Under the pieces are notes generated by a model that saw only the letters and a program-made list of their open reading frames with translations, did no database searches and was not told the DNA's origin. Of a stretch of DNA of 64,000 nt, positions 47,134 through 59,785 are shown in pieces. The DNA comes from Oscheius onirici. Taxonomy: Eukaryota; Nematoda; Chromadorea; Rhabditida; Rhabditidae. A program made the position numbers and the translations under genes. Position 1 is the stretch's first letter. Each line of letters begins with the position of its first letter. The stretch covers positions 11,036,001-11,100,000 of the forward strand of contig OW051471.1 in the NCBI GenBank assembly GCA_932521025.1, read 5' to 3'.

Positions 47134-48917
47134 CTGAAAGCTTGTTGGATAGATTTAGAAAAAAAAAGAATACTTATTGTGCCAGTCATTTTATGTCTTA
47201 ACAAGGAAACATCTTAATTGAGTAATCGTAAATTTCCGTGTTGACATACGTGTTCACAATTCAATTGTGACTCCAGAAGAAATGAAGAAACAATGACTGG
47301 ACACTATCAAGAATTATGTAAAAGTACTGAAATAACCCGAAATGTGTTCAAAATTACTGCTTTCAGCAGCTGTAACTGCCCAACAACAGTATTCAGACAG
47401 ACTATTTGTGCCAAACGCGGAGAGTACTACTCTCTCAGAGAACATGTACCTCATTTGAAGGGGGAGTGTGATCGGTTGTTCTTTAAATCCTCGGACTAAA
47501 TACAAACATTAACCCGTTATGAGAATCTCCAAGCGTAACTGCCCTACAACAATAGGGCGCTTACATCAGTTTTGTCGAGATGTATTATTTATCGGACCTT
47601 GAAACATCATGATTACGAGAAACAACAGCCCAGAAAATAAGGACAAATTCAGTCGAGAATAAAGGAACTCGAAGATCTTTCCTCGAAGGATGAGACATCT
47701 TACACCTTTATATGAACTTTTTGACCGGAACACGCGTAGTCATTCAGTTGGTATGACTGATTAATCAGATCCTCGTGACGAAACGATATCAAAAGGTGGG
47801 GAGCAAAAAGGGAAACAGTCACAGGAAATTAAAGAAAATTCAGGATTTTTGGCTGTTTCAAAGGGCTGCCAGGCTAAATACAGTTCTTTTTTAAGTGAAT
47901 GAAATAAGAAAAAAGTTCAACAGATGATATTTATATCGGAACAGTTAAATAGTGGAAAGTGCATCGAGGTCATCCGAGAACGAGACGAAGAACAAAAACC
48001 GACGGATTATCTGCAGATCAAAAAAGGGTACATATTTTGATCTTCTAAGAATAAACTCTTTTGCACCACCACCATTTTCACAATATTGTTATTTAGGGTG
48101 ATAAAGAAGACAAGTTGCTTGTTGCAATAATAACAGTTTTACATGAAACTATTCTTCATTGCGCTCCTCACAGCCTTCAAACAAGCCAGACAGTTTTTTC
48201 GGACTTCATATACAATCTTTGCAGTTGCCAGACAGAATTTCTGATTAGATTTGCAAAATGTGCACATAACATCAACCCGAGAATAGGCTGTAAAGAAAGC
48301 TGATTACTCATCTCTCTGTTTCTCTGACTTATTGTGCCTTTGTCATGATTTAACATTGTCAGAGTTTTCTTTAATAAACAAAAAACAGCATGGAGAGTCT
48401 GCCATAAAATTGTCCTCAAAACGACTACCATCAGGCACTTTCTTCGGGTTTACGCATGTGGTGCACATGGACCTGAGGGACGTTTCACCCGTTTGGAAGC
48501 TTCATCGAAGGAAATTTTAGCTAGCTCTCTGTAAAATATGGTCTTTTCTTTTGAACTTGTCAGTTCAAGTGAACGTACCTCAAATGGAGCAATGTTGAAG
48601 GAAAGTCGTGACGGTGAATTTTTACAGAAAAACTGATTTTCGTAATAGTCCAACGTGGGCATGTTTGGCACAAGACGCTCAGCATTTGACCCCCGAGAAG
48701 GAAAAGAAGAACTAGACGATGAAATGTGGGCCACGTTGGCAGTGAAGGCGGACTAATGTCTGTGAAAAAATCTACACGCATAAGAACAGTTCCAGATGAT
48801 AACCAAAGTTTGATCATATCGAAACTTTGATGAAAACAAAGTTGAGATCCAGCTATAGAATGGTCTTTAAAACGAATTCAACTGTTCCTAACACTTTTTG
48901 ACCACTCTTCAGCTATT
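47134..48917. other. Mostly unassigned; possible exon pair on the minus strand
   Basis: On the minus strand 48734-48595 reads MAHISSSSSSFPSRGSNAER and YYENQFFCKNSPSRLSFN, and a 50-base GT-AG gap leads to ELAKISFDEASKR (about 48520). The frame stays open across the join, but I recognise no family and see no start context. The remainder shows nothing I can support. Confidence 0.25.
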
Positions 48918-49045
48918 TGGGAAGCCAATTACCAATGACCGTGGAGAAGGAAAATGCACTTTATAGACCGGCTACAATCAGGATATGAAGCCGACAGTTA
49001 AAGGCAAGGAATTCGTTTACGGATTTACCAATGTTAAAGAAAAGC
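48918..49045 (+). pseudogene. Fragment of PAN-gene exon 3
   Basis: About 125 bases match 38920-39045: GAAGCCAATTACC, GGAGAAGGAAAATG and CCGGCTACAATCAG are shared. The copy changes a Leu codon to a TAG stop after GKCT and loses the rest of the gene. Confidence 0.75.
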
Positions 49046-49300
49046 TCGTCTAGTTTTCTAGCTCAATCTCGTCTCTGTTTCTGGATGCAGGAGTAGTTTT
49101 TCTGGATTCAGAGACTCGGGGCTTGTCCGCTTGGATCGAAACTCTGGGTGGGAGAGTCGGTTTTCTGGAAAAGGTTTGTAAAGTTGGATTGTATAGAAAA
49201 TACCTACGGTTTCTCAGTGTCTCCAGCCTTTCTCATCTCCTTCTCGTTGAACTGGGAGCCACTGAAATTAATCTGTTCTTCTGTCTCACTCTGTCAGAAC

Positions 49301-49699
49301 TTACTCAGCCTTGTACTCATTACAAAGATCAAATTGGCAGCAGCAATAGGTCTCGATACTGGACTGCCAGTGGCATCCACTCATCGGACACTTCTCCTCC
49401 ATATTGTGATCATCCGTGAAGGACGAACACTCGCGAGTAATCTTCTTGGTAGACTTGTTGATCTTCTGGATACAGTACTCGGAAGGTCCACAGTCCTGTA
49501 AATGGAAAGTTGAGATTGGCGGAGATACAGAGAGAAAAAGAGAAAACTAAAAATTGTCAAAATGTTCCGCTTAACATGTTTTCCTCAAATCACATACCTT
49601 TACATTGGTCCTCAAATTGCTGTCCAGATCCACAGTTCCATCGTAGCATCTCAGAGCTCCAGCTAAAGCGAAAACAGTCAGAAGAATCCAGAAATGCAT
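49301..49699 (-). CDS. Small secreted Ly6/uPAR-like cysteine-rich protein
   Basis: Two exons (49699-49598 and 49495-49301) joined in phase zero by a 102-base intron. The start MHFWILLTVFALAGA is a signal peptide. The mature part starts LRCYDG, typical of three-finger proteins. It then has DCGPSEYCIQKI, CSSFTDDHNMEEKC and SGCHWQ, and ends in YCCCQFDLCNEYKAE, the closing C.CC...CN signature of the Ly6/uPAR fold and of nematode relatives. About 98 residues with ten or more cysteines. Probably extracellular. Partner unknown. Confidence 0.75.
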
Positions 49700-50191
49700 T
49701 GGAAAACGTAGGTAAGCTGTGTTAAGAAATTGTTTTCTGGGGCAATGAGAAGCTGGGTCGATTGGTTAAGACAACTGATGTTACAACAACACAAATATTG
49801 TGATGGGGCAGGCGCTCATTCTTCCACGTTTTAGTCTGTTTTCCTTCGAGTTTCTCATGTTTTTGTAGCCTTGTTTTGCTCTTAAGCTCTGACCTTGGGA
49901 TCAAGGCCTTATCATTAAGATTATGCCCTGCCTGTCCCGGACCATTATTTCGCCCTATCTAGGAGCACAATCAAAATTTTTGGTGACCTTTTGGCCCCTC
50001 CAAATCGATTCATGCAAACACAATGGATATTGTAAAGACTCTCGGCGTATTCCCGACATATTAGACTTTTTCCCTTCCTCAGTGAATATTCTTATCCGTA
50101 GAGAAACTAGTCGCCTAACAATCCAAAGTCTCACACAATACTTTTTTATTCTTCTTTTTTTCTCTTCTCCAGAACAATTTAAAATTTCAAG

Positions 50192-50651
50192 ATGTACAAG
50201 CTGATCCTCCTCTGCGCCATCCTTGGCTACGCCATTGCTCTCATAGGGCCATCTCAGTCGTTCGGAGTCCACGGCAGGTTTACTTGCGATTCAAAACCGG
50301 CCCACAACGTTCTGGTCAAGCTTTTTGATGATGACATCATCGCTGACGATCTCATGGCCGAAGAAATGAGCGACTTTCACGGATATTTCAACATCAGTGG
50401 CTACACTGATGAATTCTCAGCCATCGAGCCCAAGTTCAACGTTTACCACAGATGCAACTTTTCACAAAGTGTAAGTTAGAACAGAGAGAAAGGCTAAGGG
50501 ACAAAATAATCTTCAGTCCTGCTCTCGCAAGTTCAGCATCAGCATACCTCTGGACTTTGTTACCAATGACAAGATCCCCACCAAATTCTACGAGTTCAGC
50601 ACCGACCTCGCTCCCAAGCGAGACGATGAGGGCGTAGACTGCCTCCACTAA
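50192..50651 (+). CDS. Transthyretin-like (TTL) family secreted protein
   Basis: Two exons (50192-50470 and 50517-50651). The start MYKLILLCAILGYAIA is a signal peptide. The body follows the nematode TTL pattern: QSFGVHGRFTCDSKPAHNVL, VKLFDDD, ADDLMAEEMSDFHGYFNISG, EPKFNVYHRCN, CSRKFSISIP and KFYEFSTDLA. Two Cys pairs are conserved. The length (about 137 residues) is normal. Family members are secreted; one binds phosphatidylserine on dying cells, others are of unknown role. Intact. Confidence 0.93.
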
Positions 50652-50700
50652 GCTATCGGCCCATCTAACAAGCTTTCTGTAAATTTCCGTTTAATTGTTA

Positions 50701-50706
50701 AATAAA
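50701..50706 (+). terminator. Poly(A) signal of the transthyretin-like gene
   Basis: AATAAA, 50 bases after the stop codon. Confidence 0.65.
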
Positions 50707-51586
50707 CGTTTTGCTATCACTGATCAGCCATGATGCTTCCCATTTTGGAGAAACCGTTTTGCCTTTTGGAACCTTTCTCCATTCCATCCCCTGAACAACC
50801 TAAAATAACAATTTCAAGATTCAAACTTTCATTTACCAAGGACGTCATTTCTCTGACTGTAAGAGAAACTAATAGTAACTGGGCTACTTTTTTTTGCTGC
50901 TGCCTGGAATTATGAGCTGAAAGCAATGATGTTTTCGTGAAAATACGTAAAGTGCGAGTGACCGCGATTGTCTGACAACTGGTGTCGATGCCTCTTGCTA
51001 ACAATAAAATTGCGAGCACTAGATGTAAATAGTCCTGATGTAAATTTTTCAAGCCTCGGAGCAAGAAGAGAGATGGGATGAACAAGAGATGCTAGATCAC
51101 TGAAATAAAATGACCCGTTTACAGGCTCGAAACAAACAACTGGCTCCAGATTCCCGTTTTGACATAGGATCCATCATCTGAAAAACAGTTTATTTGTTCA
51201 ACAGGCAACAGGGAACAAGAATGGCGAAGATAGATGGGTAGGCATGAAAAAAATGAGCAATAAGTCCCAGGATGGGAACCAGCCGAAGCTGAAGGCGAGG
51301 AAGGAAATAAACGAAGGCAAGTCACGGGTAACGAATGAAAAACAATAAAGACACAACTAGAACTAGAACAAAGCGAAGAAGACAGGAGGAGATGAAAACG
51401 GTGAGACTCAGAGCAAGCCTTGAAGGCCCGGCTTGGTCAGAAGAGGACAGAAACCATGAGCTGAAAACAGATTGAATTACGCACCCTCACCGCATGTCTT
51501 ACATTTGACAAGTTCCTATTTGGGAGATTGGGATAAGGTCCCATGCTGGTAGAGGGCTAATAGGTGAAGAGGAAATGGCTCGGCAC

Positions 51587-51605
51587 CAGAGATGTGCGGG
51601 AATGG
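51587..51605 (+). mobile_element. Solitary terminus of the 17-kb hAT-like element
   Basis: CAGAGATGTGCGGGAATGG is identical to the left end of the element at 17180 through its first 19 bases. No partner repeat is found downstream, so only the tip remains. Confidence 0.65.
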
Positions 51606-52342
51606 CTTTCGCACCGGCTTCAGAGACGACAACCCCTTCACGATCGATATGGCTCGTCAAACTATCAAGGTATTTCTTTGATTTTATTCCCTTTTAGCAG
51701 TTTTCTGAAGCCGCTTACTTACAACTTTGCTTAGCTAATAACCTCAAATCTTTTAGAAAACCTTTCTTTTAAATTTTAACCTTACGGTCCATTTTCGAGT
51801 TAAAGACACAATTTTGCAGTTTCGAGAACGCCTACAAAGATGTAGTCTAGGTCATTGTCTACAATCTTACAAAACATGTTAATACTGGAAAGCATAGTCT
51901 TCTACTTTAAACCCTCACCTAGTTATAACCCGATTTTAATAAGCTCTGTTTTAGGAGCTGGCATCAGGAGAGAGGAAGTTGAGCAGTTGACACTTGCTAA
52001 GATCTGGAGTCGGATCCGAAAATCTCTTCGTCGGCATGAATATCTACACATTCGACTTAAATACGGACTATAGACGAACAATTAGTGAAACTACGGAGCG
52101 TCCGCTGGTCTTCAGGTGTCTCGATAGACCTAACTTTGGTTACTACAATCAGTATGCACGTACGTTTTCCTTCTTTCTCTAAGACAAATTATGCAATTTC
52201 AGTTGTTTGCCCGGACGACACATATTATGCGGTCGACAGCTTGAAACTTAGCATCAAGAGAGTCGCTCTGGAATGGGTTCGAGAGTTCCGAGACGCCGTT
52301 GAAGACTATAATAAATACATACTTCTAGGATTTGACAGATAG
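51606..52342 (+). other. Coding-looking remnants, possible decayed gene
   Basis: An exon-like segment reads GFRTGFRDDNPFTIDMARQT and ends at a GT donor (51669). After about 320 bases comes SGVGSENLFVGMNIYTFDLN with ISETTERPLVFRCLDRPNFG, a 44-base GT-AG intron, then VCPDDTYYAVDSLKLSIKRV and ALEWVREFRDAVEDYNKY to a stop at 52340. The last two pieces join well, but an in-frame TGA lies just before SGVGS and the first piece needs a phase change. I do not recognise the family. Confidence 0.35.
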
Positions 52343-54156
52343 GGAAGATCCTGGTCGCGACGAAAAAACCAGCTTCAGAAGTGCTCACATTGTATTGTTC
52401 TGTCCATGAAACTTCCCTACTTTTCATGCTGTTTTTTCTCGTCTTTGATTTAACTCAAGCACCATCGTAATACAAACTGGACCAGACATTCTATTGTATT
52501 GCAGTCCGGCAGTATAACAACTTCTGATCTTCCAAAAGAAACTTATAGGGGGAATTTCTAGAGACCTTTGCTATCCGTAAATCTGGGTCTTCAAGAGAAA
52601 GGACACTTCTGACCGGTCCCATAACTTCAAGATCGGTTAAAAACACAGTTCAAAATAGAGATTTCGATGTTTAGAGGTGTGGATTCGTCTCTAGACGGCT
52701 TGATCAGCTTGTTCGGAGCCAGAAAAGTCAAAATTCCGCATCTTTCTCAAAAGAAGAACCTGTTCAAGAAGCATATCATTCGTCACTGGTTTTCACTATA
52801 AAGATTGTACATCCCGGACAATAAGCATCAGTCCAAAAATGCTTCTATTAAAGTTGTCATTGCAAACCTTCTTCCAGTTTCTAGAAACTTCTTCCAATCT
52901 CTGCCTTGTCCATTAGATCAACTTGCCAGCTGTAGCTCTCCACTGACAGCTCTTTCCGGTCATGAGATTGCAGAGAAACAAACAGACGAGTTTCCTTGTC
53001 AAGTCCGTTTCCTGTCTCCATCAGAGTGTATAAGCACATATCTTATTCAGCAAAATACTACAGATGATGGCACAAATTCATACACAATCTTGTTTTTGTG
53101 TCCCACCTGCTCTTCTTCCTTGTTTTCCCGCGCGCGCGATTCTTCACCTACCCACGGAAGATTTCGTCAATTGAATTTGAGATGAATGCCCCGTGTTTAT
53201 CATCCGGATATGAAAAAATTCAATTTTCGGTTTCAGCATCCTTTTCATTAAAATATGCAAAGCAGACGAGTCTATATGTAGAAGGAGTCTCAGACCTGGC
53301 TGGGAATCTCGGGAATTAAAAATGAATGGTTTTTGGTCAAAGATGTAAACTGATGAAGATTTCTGCAGCCAGACGTGTTTATCCAATAAGTCTAATCTGT
53401 TGAGTCAGCATGTAAAAGTCTGCTCTTCATTGACTGCTATGTTCTCTGAAGAGAAAACTGTAATTTGAAAGGAGAATACAGCTCCGACAGGTCTGTGAAC
53501 CACTCTACTGAGAGACTAGGAAAGTTCAAACTGAAGATACCAAGCATTGTTAACTTTATCTATCGAATTCTGATCTAAACTCGACCACGAATTACTGAAG
53601 ATATAAAACATTGTAAACTTGAGAAATGCCCAGTTGGCTTCCTTTCTGTACTGATCCTGTCAAAGACCTCATTCAAATCCTGTACTCGCAGTCGGATTTT
53701 CCTACGATCATCAAAGATAGTTACCGTAGAAATCGGAACCTTTCCGGTCCGATCTTGTTCTATTTCAACGACTCAGGCGGGATCAAGACACTATTTCTCC
53801 GAATAGTTGAATTCAGAGTTTTTTTTTGTACATTTTGCTAGTACCATGAAAGTTCGGACAGGAACTCTTAGAACTCCAGCTGAAGTTATTTGTAGATTAC
53901 CTATCTGACTTCTCTGATCAGATGTCCAGAACCGACCAACAAGTAGCATCACTACCTCCTTCTTTCACTTCTACCGTATTCTTCTTAGCCAAACTGGATA
54001 AAAGTTTATTAAGTTTAAGTTGACTGTCTCTCTACCGCCTTACATATAAGCAGATACAAAAAGCAACAATTGGATCTTTATATCCTCTCTCTCCTCTCCA
54101 CAAGATACAATTAAACAATAGAATTATATGAACACAAAAAGGGAACAACTTTCTAT
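52343..54156. other. No supported gene
   Basis: An open frame at 52805-53185 (126 codons) and another at 53626-53841 have no signal peptide, domain or splice context that I can support. Otherwise nothing seen. Confidence 0.4.
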
Positions 54157-54286
54157 TCAGTTACGAAGACCTCCACGACAGTGGATCAGTTCCCTTTGAG
54201 TCTGTCGAACCATATCCTGGAGCCATTCCATCTTCATCTGATAGAAGTATTCTTCCTTGCACATTGGAGCAGCATCGTCTTTCGGA
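54157..54286 (-). CDS. Probable terminal exon of an unidentified small protein
   Basis: After a TATTTCAG acceptor the frame reads SPKDDAAPMCKEEYFYQMKM, then EWLQDMVRQTQRELIHCRGG and a stop after LRN. Charge, two cysteines and helix-like spacing look coding. An upstream hydrophobic piece (IVFVLLANMFG, about 54455) followed by REPDYSLPVPMALNN could be the secreted N-terminus, but a stop precedes any donor I can see. Family unknown. Confidence 0.3.
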
Positions 54287-55687
54287 CTGAAATAGTGCGA
54301 TTAGTCTTTTGGCCACCGGAAGTTCTACAACTAGACCCCCTCCCATCATAATTTATCAGGGCTTCTTCCTTGTGGGTGTGAGGAGCTTAATCGCTCGGGG
54401 CTGAATTATTGAGAGCCATGGGAACGGGAAGACTATAGTCCGGCTCTCTACCAAACATGTTAGCGAGAAGGACAAACACGATTTGTGGTTATGGGACTAC
54501 AGTAGGAATGTTTGTTTTGAACTAAATAATGTTATGAATACGATGCCAGAGAAAGGTCAGAACTTCAAAACTGCTGGTCAGATCAGATATTAAAGATTTA
54601 CAAGAATAACGCAGAAGAATACAGTAGGACTTTGTTAGATGTTTGGCAATAATCTGCTTCTCATTCCGGCTCAAATTCTCGGTCTAGTCGGATGACATTT
54701 GGAACGCTGCAGTCAGTCCGCTCCCTTTCCCTCCCGCTGTATAAAACGAGAAACTTCAGAGCCCTAACCTTTAGACTGGAAAGTTCGTAAAGTACGTGAT
54801 TTTCCACTGAGAGACACAGATTTGACCAATTTTTACTGTAAAAACGCTAACAACTTTAGAGACAGGCTCATTCGATCCTCTATGAACCCTGTCAGATCCT
54901 AGCTTTTCAGAGATAACCACAGGTGAGCCTACTGTACTCACAGGACAGTCATGATGGCGAAAAAAAACAGAAAAATTCCAAAGTTATGGTATGCTCTAGT
55001 ATGATTTTTTTCAATGCCGTCCAAAAAGTGAGTTTTGATTATTTCTGCTTCTTTCTCCAATAGAAACGTACACGGAATCTTTCCGCCCAGAATCTTCGAA
55101 AAACTGCAAAGATCACCATGCCGTTCTCATTGAGTTTTCTCTCTTGAATGCAGTTATCCGGCATAATTGAATAACTGACAAAGAGAGTTTCAGCTTGAGC
55201 AGAGACCACATTTCTGTCTTTCCCAAGCATCCATATTTAGGATATTTATTCTCGTCTTTCGCAAATGGCTGATCCTAATCGGAAGTCACTATCTTGCTTT
55301 GCTACTCCAAGTCGGGTCCTCCTTTGAACTTTGAGATTGTCAGAAAAGGAAAACACAAACAGGCATATGGACCTCTACACTCTTCATAATTGAGCAGGTG
55401 GCCCTCTATCCAATGGCATTGGAGAGAGAGCGAACCATTGTTCTCAATTGCATGATTCCAAAGATTGTGGAAGGGGAGAGTGTCGGGGCAAAAAAGCCAG
55501 CCGATCAGAATTTTCAAGATTGTGTGGTTAACACAATATGAAGCCGAAACCGAAGCAAATGATCCAAAACTAGAACTGTTACTTTCAAGAGTTTTGATGT
55601 AAAAACAAAGAGATCATCTAGTTCTCGCCATCAACTCAAAAACAGGATTCTCACTGAAAATCGCATAGAACATTCTGGAGACCGTAC

Positions 55688-56118
55688 CTGTCGGAAAATT
55701 TCTAGCATCGTCTCTACATTAGATCCTTGCAGAGAAACTACGGGGAAACAGAAATTTAGAAAAACTCTCGCTAGGGAATAAATGTTGTTGCCAGGTCCCC
55801 GGAAAGGATAAAAAATAGTCTCAGCTGTCCTTTCTAAAGAATCTGAAGTTAGACAAGACTTCAAAAGTTCACTTTGAAAGCTTGGTAATCCTATCGTATG
55901 AACCGATGAAACTACTACATTGGAATAAACTTAAAGTTTACGGAAGAAGTTTTCTAACCGTGTCCCATTTCTCAAAGCGCTCAAAATGCTTACCTCGACC
56001 TAGCTGGGAAGCTGTTCTTCTTGCTCCAGTGATCGGAGAATGTCATCTGTGCTTGGACTGTTGAGCAATAGCAGACGAAGAGAGCTGCCAGAAGCGGGAG
56101 GAGGATCATGGTACGCAT
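55688..56118 (-). CDS. nlp-47: AKH/GnRH-like neuropeptide precursor (NLP-47 type)
   Basis: Exon 1 (56118-55994) encodes a signal peptide (MRTMILLPLLAALFVCYC, cleavage after STVQA). Directly after it comes QMTFSDHWS followed by the dibasic site KK, then NSFPARS. The C. elegans NLP-47 peptide is pQMTFTDQWT; the same QMTF.D.W frame, N-terminal Gln for pyroglutamate and position right after the signal peptide make this the same family. It acts through a GnRH/AKH-type receptor. The 3' part is unclear. A TTCAG acceptor at about 55848 gives a short tail FFRKDS, while an AAAG acceptor at 55872 gives a longer open exon (SELLKSCLTSDSLERTAE to IFRQ, 55871-55688). Confidence 0.75.
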
Positions 56119-59100
56119 GCTGTGTGTATGCTGGAAGGAAGGTATGAAGAGACTACGAGGGTGGAGAGGGCGGAGTCTCCGTCTTGAGAGAATGGGAAGA
56201 GGGCGGGCTGAAGAAACCGTGAAGAGTAGGAGATTAGAGAGACAGTGGGAAGGAGACAGGTACAGGTTAAGAGTTCAGAGTGACGGGGGATTCCTAGGAT
56301 TAGTAAATCAGCTAGAACACCTGATATTTTGAGTTTGACAGGTGATTTTTAAGTGAGGGAAGATAATTTTAACTGGAGGAAACAAGTCAGAGACTCGGAG
56401 ACTGGAAGACTGAGAGACTGAGAGATAGAGATTCCAGACTCTCCTACTCGTTCAATCTTGTACTCTGTACTCTCTCCCTCCCTCTCTGAGAGCACCGGAA
56501 ATGTGACCAGGTCATGAGAATGCCTTGTTTACCCGTGCTAAGGTTTCAATAAGTCCAATTGACATCTCAAGGATTTCCTCTCAAAAAAGACCAAAGAATC
56601 GTTCATAATATAAACAAGCTCAAGCACATATTTTATAGTTACCTGGAAACGTTTTTCTGATTGACCCCATTCAGAAAAAAAGAAGTTATGACAAGATCAA
56701 AGAGACCCCTCTTCGTGTCACAAGTTTTATAGTATTCTGGGGGATTTTTCGTCCTTATCAAACTTTCATATGGCTCAAATGAAGCGAACATTAGGTATGG
56801 CTAGGTGACCAAGCTATTAAAGGATTGTCAAAACGGAAAGATGGGTCAGTTTCAATGAGATTCGAACTCATTCATGTTGATCGAAAACATTGAGACAGAT
56901 TATTGAGAAAGAAGTTGAGAAAAATGTGATCGAAAACAGTGAGACAGGTTATTGTAGTGCGAGGCTGGGAGTACAGAACTACTACTTTTTCTGTCCACGA
57001 ACAGTAATCAGTTAAAAGTTGACTCACAGTTACAGAGAGGCGGGGTGGGGGAGAAAAGAACGACCTTGTACCACATGTTATCTATTCTGGAAATTTGTAG
57101 TAGTTGCGTATGAAAAGCCTTTTACTATAGTGTACAACTTATTTGTACAAAACGTAACTTGAACGACAACATGTACAAAGAACTACGCGACCACGAATTA
57201 GACTTGGCTGAATGATTGGCTACTGAACTATCATTTGGTTCAATTTAGCTCGATACTATCAATTTCAACGAGCTATGTTCTGGCAAAAGCCCTTTTTTGT
57301 CAGAGACCTTATTAGAAGAAAACAACCACTTTTGTTGGTAATGGGACTCAGAATAGGGAGGGAGAATGATACACCGTCAAGGATCAAAGCTGTACTGGAG
57401 AAATAGTTCCAATTTCCAAGTAAAAAAATTTGGATAAAGCACTCTTTCTATTCACATCAGAGAATTAGTCTAGTAAGTCCAGAACTTTCTCTTCGATTCT
57501 TCGTAATTTCTGCAAACGTAACAATGACATTCTCTGGAGCACGTCGAGAGTACAAATGTTAATTGTGGGAGCACAATTCTTAGTACTATTAGGCCGAATC
57601 GGTCTTTTGAGCTTGAGCCAAATACTTGAGAACCCATCTACGTCTGTAAATTTTGTTCTGAGATCCAGCTCAAAGAAAGTCTGATTCCGTCTAGAGCCTT
57701 CTCTGACTTGACTCATGAGCTCGGACGTACTCCGCGTATGACCCTGAGAAGCCCTTGATTTCTATAAGTCTATCACCACTTCCTTTCTCCTTCTTCTAAC
57801 ACATTCAGGCTGCAATCAGAAGCAGGAGAGGATAATCCCCTTCTCTCTTGACTGAACCTCTGAACAGGATTAGGGGATTTGCTCAACACAGATTTATTGA
57901 CTAGACAATTGGGAAATAAAGAGGTTCGAGGGAAAGAGAAAAGTCTAGAAAAAAAGCTCTGAACTTGGGAACAAGCTTGTTCGTTTGAATAATCAACTGT
58001 AGAATAGCCTTGTGCTCTGCCAGCCAGTTGTTATGGCCGTAAGGTACGCCTCGTGACTTCAGACGTTCTATTTGTTTGACGGTGAATCTAAAACTATCCC
58101 AGTACGATCCCTACTTGTTATGGTGCTTATTTCATCCCTTGAACAGACTAACACTTCATGTCTAGAAAAGAAGTTAAAAAACAGTAAAGTTTTTAAATTC
58201 CAGGTCCTTGATGGACATTGAACGTCCATCACGGTTAACTGCTTTTGGACCTAGAAATCAAAAAATTCGTGACGGACCCTGAAATTTGAAATGAACGATG
58301 TTCGAACGACTGATCAGAAGAAACTTATAAGTCGGGCTACCTTCACTTTACTGGTTGATGTCTCCTTTTTTCAACATGTTAAATCTCAATACCCTTGTGT
58401 GCCTTCTGGATCTTTCTCTCCAACGGACACCATTTCCTTCGGAACATCCTGTAACCCAAACCTCAAACCAAAGATCGAAGCATCATTGTTCAGACAATAA
58501 CCTTCTCTAATCCAACATCTGGAAGACCTAGATGAACTCATAATGACAAAAGAGGATCTTTGGGACTGGACAATCTTTGACTCACAATTAGAAGGATATT
58601 CACTGAGAAAAAAAGATGAGAAGTCCTGATTGCTTGCTCTTTGTGCAGAATCGTAGTTTCTACTGATTTATTAATTGTAATCATCCAGAAGCTGTTTATG
58701 TGAGGGGGAACATGTGAGGGTGGAGCGTGACTGGATCTTCGGAGTTCATAAGGAGGGAAGGGCAGAGTGTACGTGAACTCTGGAACTTTCCGCGAAAAAG
58801 ACAGGAATTGTTCAGTTGTCTGGATGTTCTTACAGTAGTAGTATAGTAGAGTTGGGTAGTTACTGACAGACTGACAGACTACTGACAGACTGACAGACAG
58901 TTTTCTTCCAGACACTCATTCTCTATGCTCTTCCAATTCCCAGGCTTTCAGATTCTGTCATCAGTACCCTCATTTTCAAGTCAGTGAGACCCTCGGATCA
59001 CAATGAAAGTCAAAGGACTTTTGACCTCCTGAATCATCCTATGAATTTAGTTATCACGTCTACTCCGATTATGTCTAGGCAACGTGCAATTTAAGTAGGA

Positions 59101-59785
59101 AGTACAGAATCTCTGCCCGAGGACATTTTTAGTTGAATGAAGCCAGGTCAAGTCACGTCACTGGTATTATTAGAAAGAGCAAGAGGCTACGCTTCGGAGA
59201 ACGGTCGAAGCTGCAGATTAGTTTCTTTGAAGGGAACAATACAGAGTAATAAATCAGGAAGTCTGGAGATTTTCCCGTTTTCTCCTTTTTTTCAACCACC
59301 ACTCTACAACTCCCACAAAAATGTCAATATCTGCTCCTTTCTCCATACTTCAACAAGTTTGAAATTTCTGCAGAAAATTTGGCTTCTAACCGCAGAAAAA
59401 GTGGGAATCTTCCGCTCTCGGTCCGCGATCTTCTACAGAAGCTAATTCGGTCCTCTTGAGCCGAAACCCCGAAATTAATCTTCAGATACTTAGATGGAGA
59501 CTAATCCCATCGTCAAGGAAAAATATTTCCAGTTGAGCGTCAACGAGGGACGTATAGAAGATGTGTAATCGGTTTATATGATCTAGGAGTCAGAGACAAA
59601 CACGTGTTCAGAGAGATAGGGGAGAGGGCCTTTGACCACCCCGAATGGGCCTATCTGCCGGGCCTAAAGTGATAAGAGCTGTGTTTTTAAAATGCTCAAG
59701 AAACTTTTAGTTTCCCATGGATTTCCTTCTAGTTTCGACTTTTTAGTCTTGATGACAAAACGTCTCGGGATCAAAGGACGTATGG
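56119..59785. other. No supported gene
   Basis: No exons with family features were found. The frames at 58538-58915 and 59137-59445 are open but without start or splice context. CTGACAGA is repeated around 58860-58900. Confidence 0.4.

Noticed and set aside
52805..53185. 126-codon plus-strand reading frame
   Set aside because: No recognisable domain, no signal peptide and no splice support.
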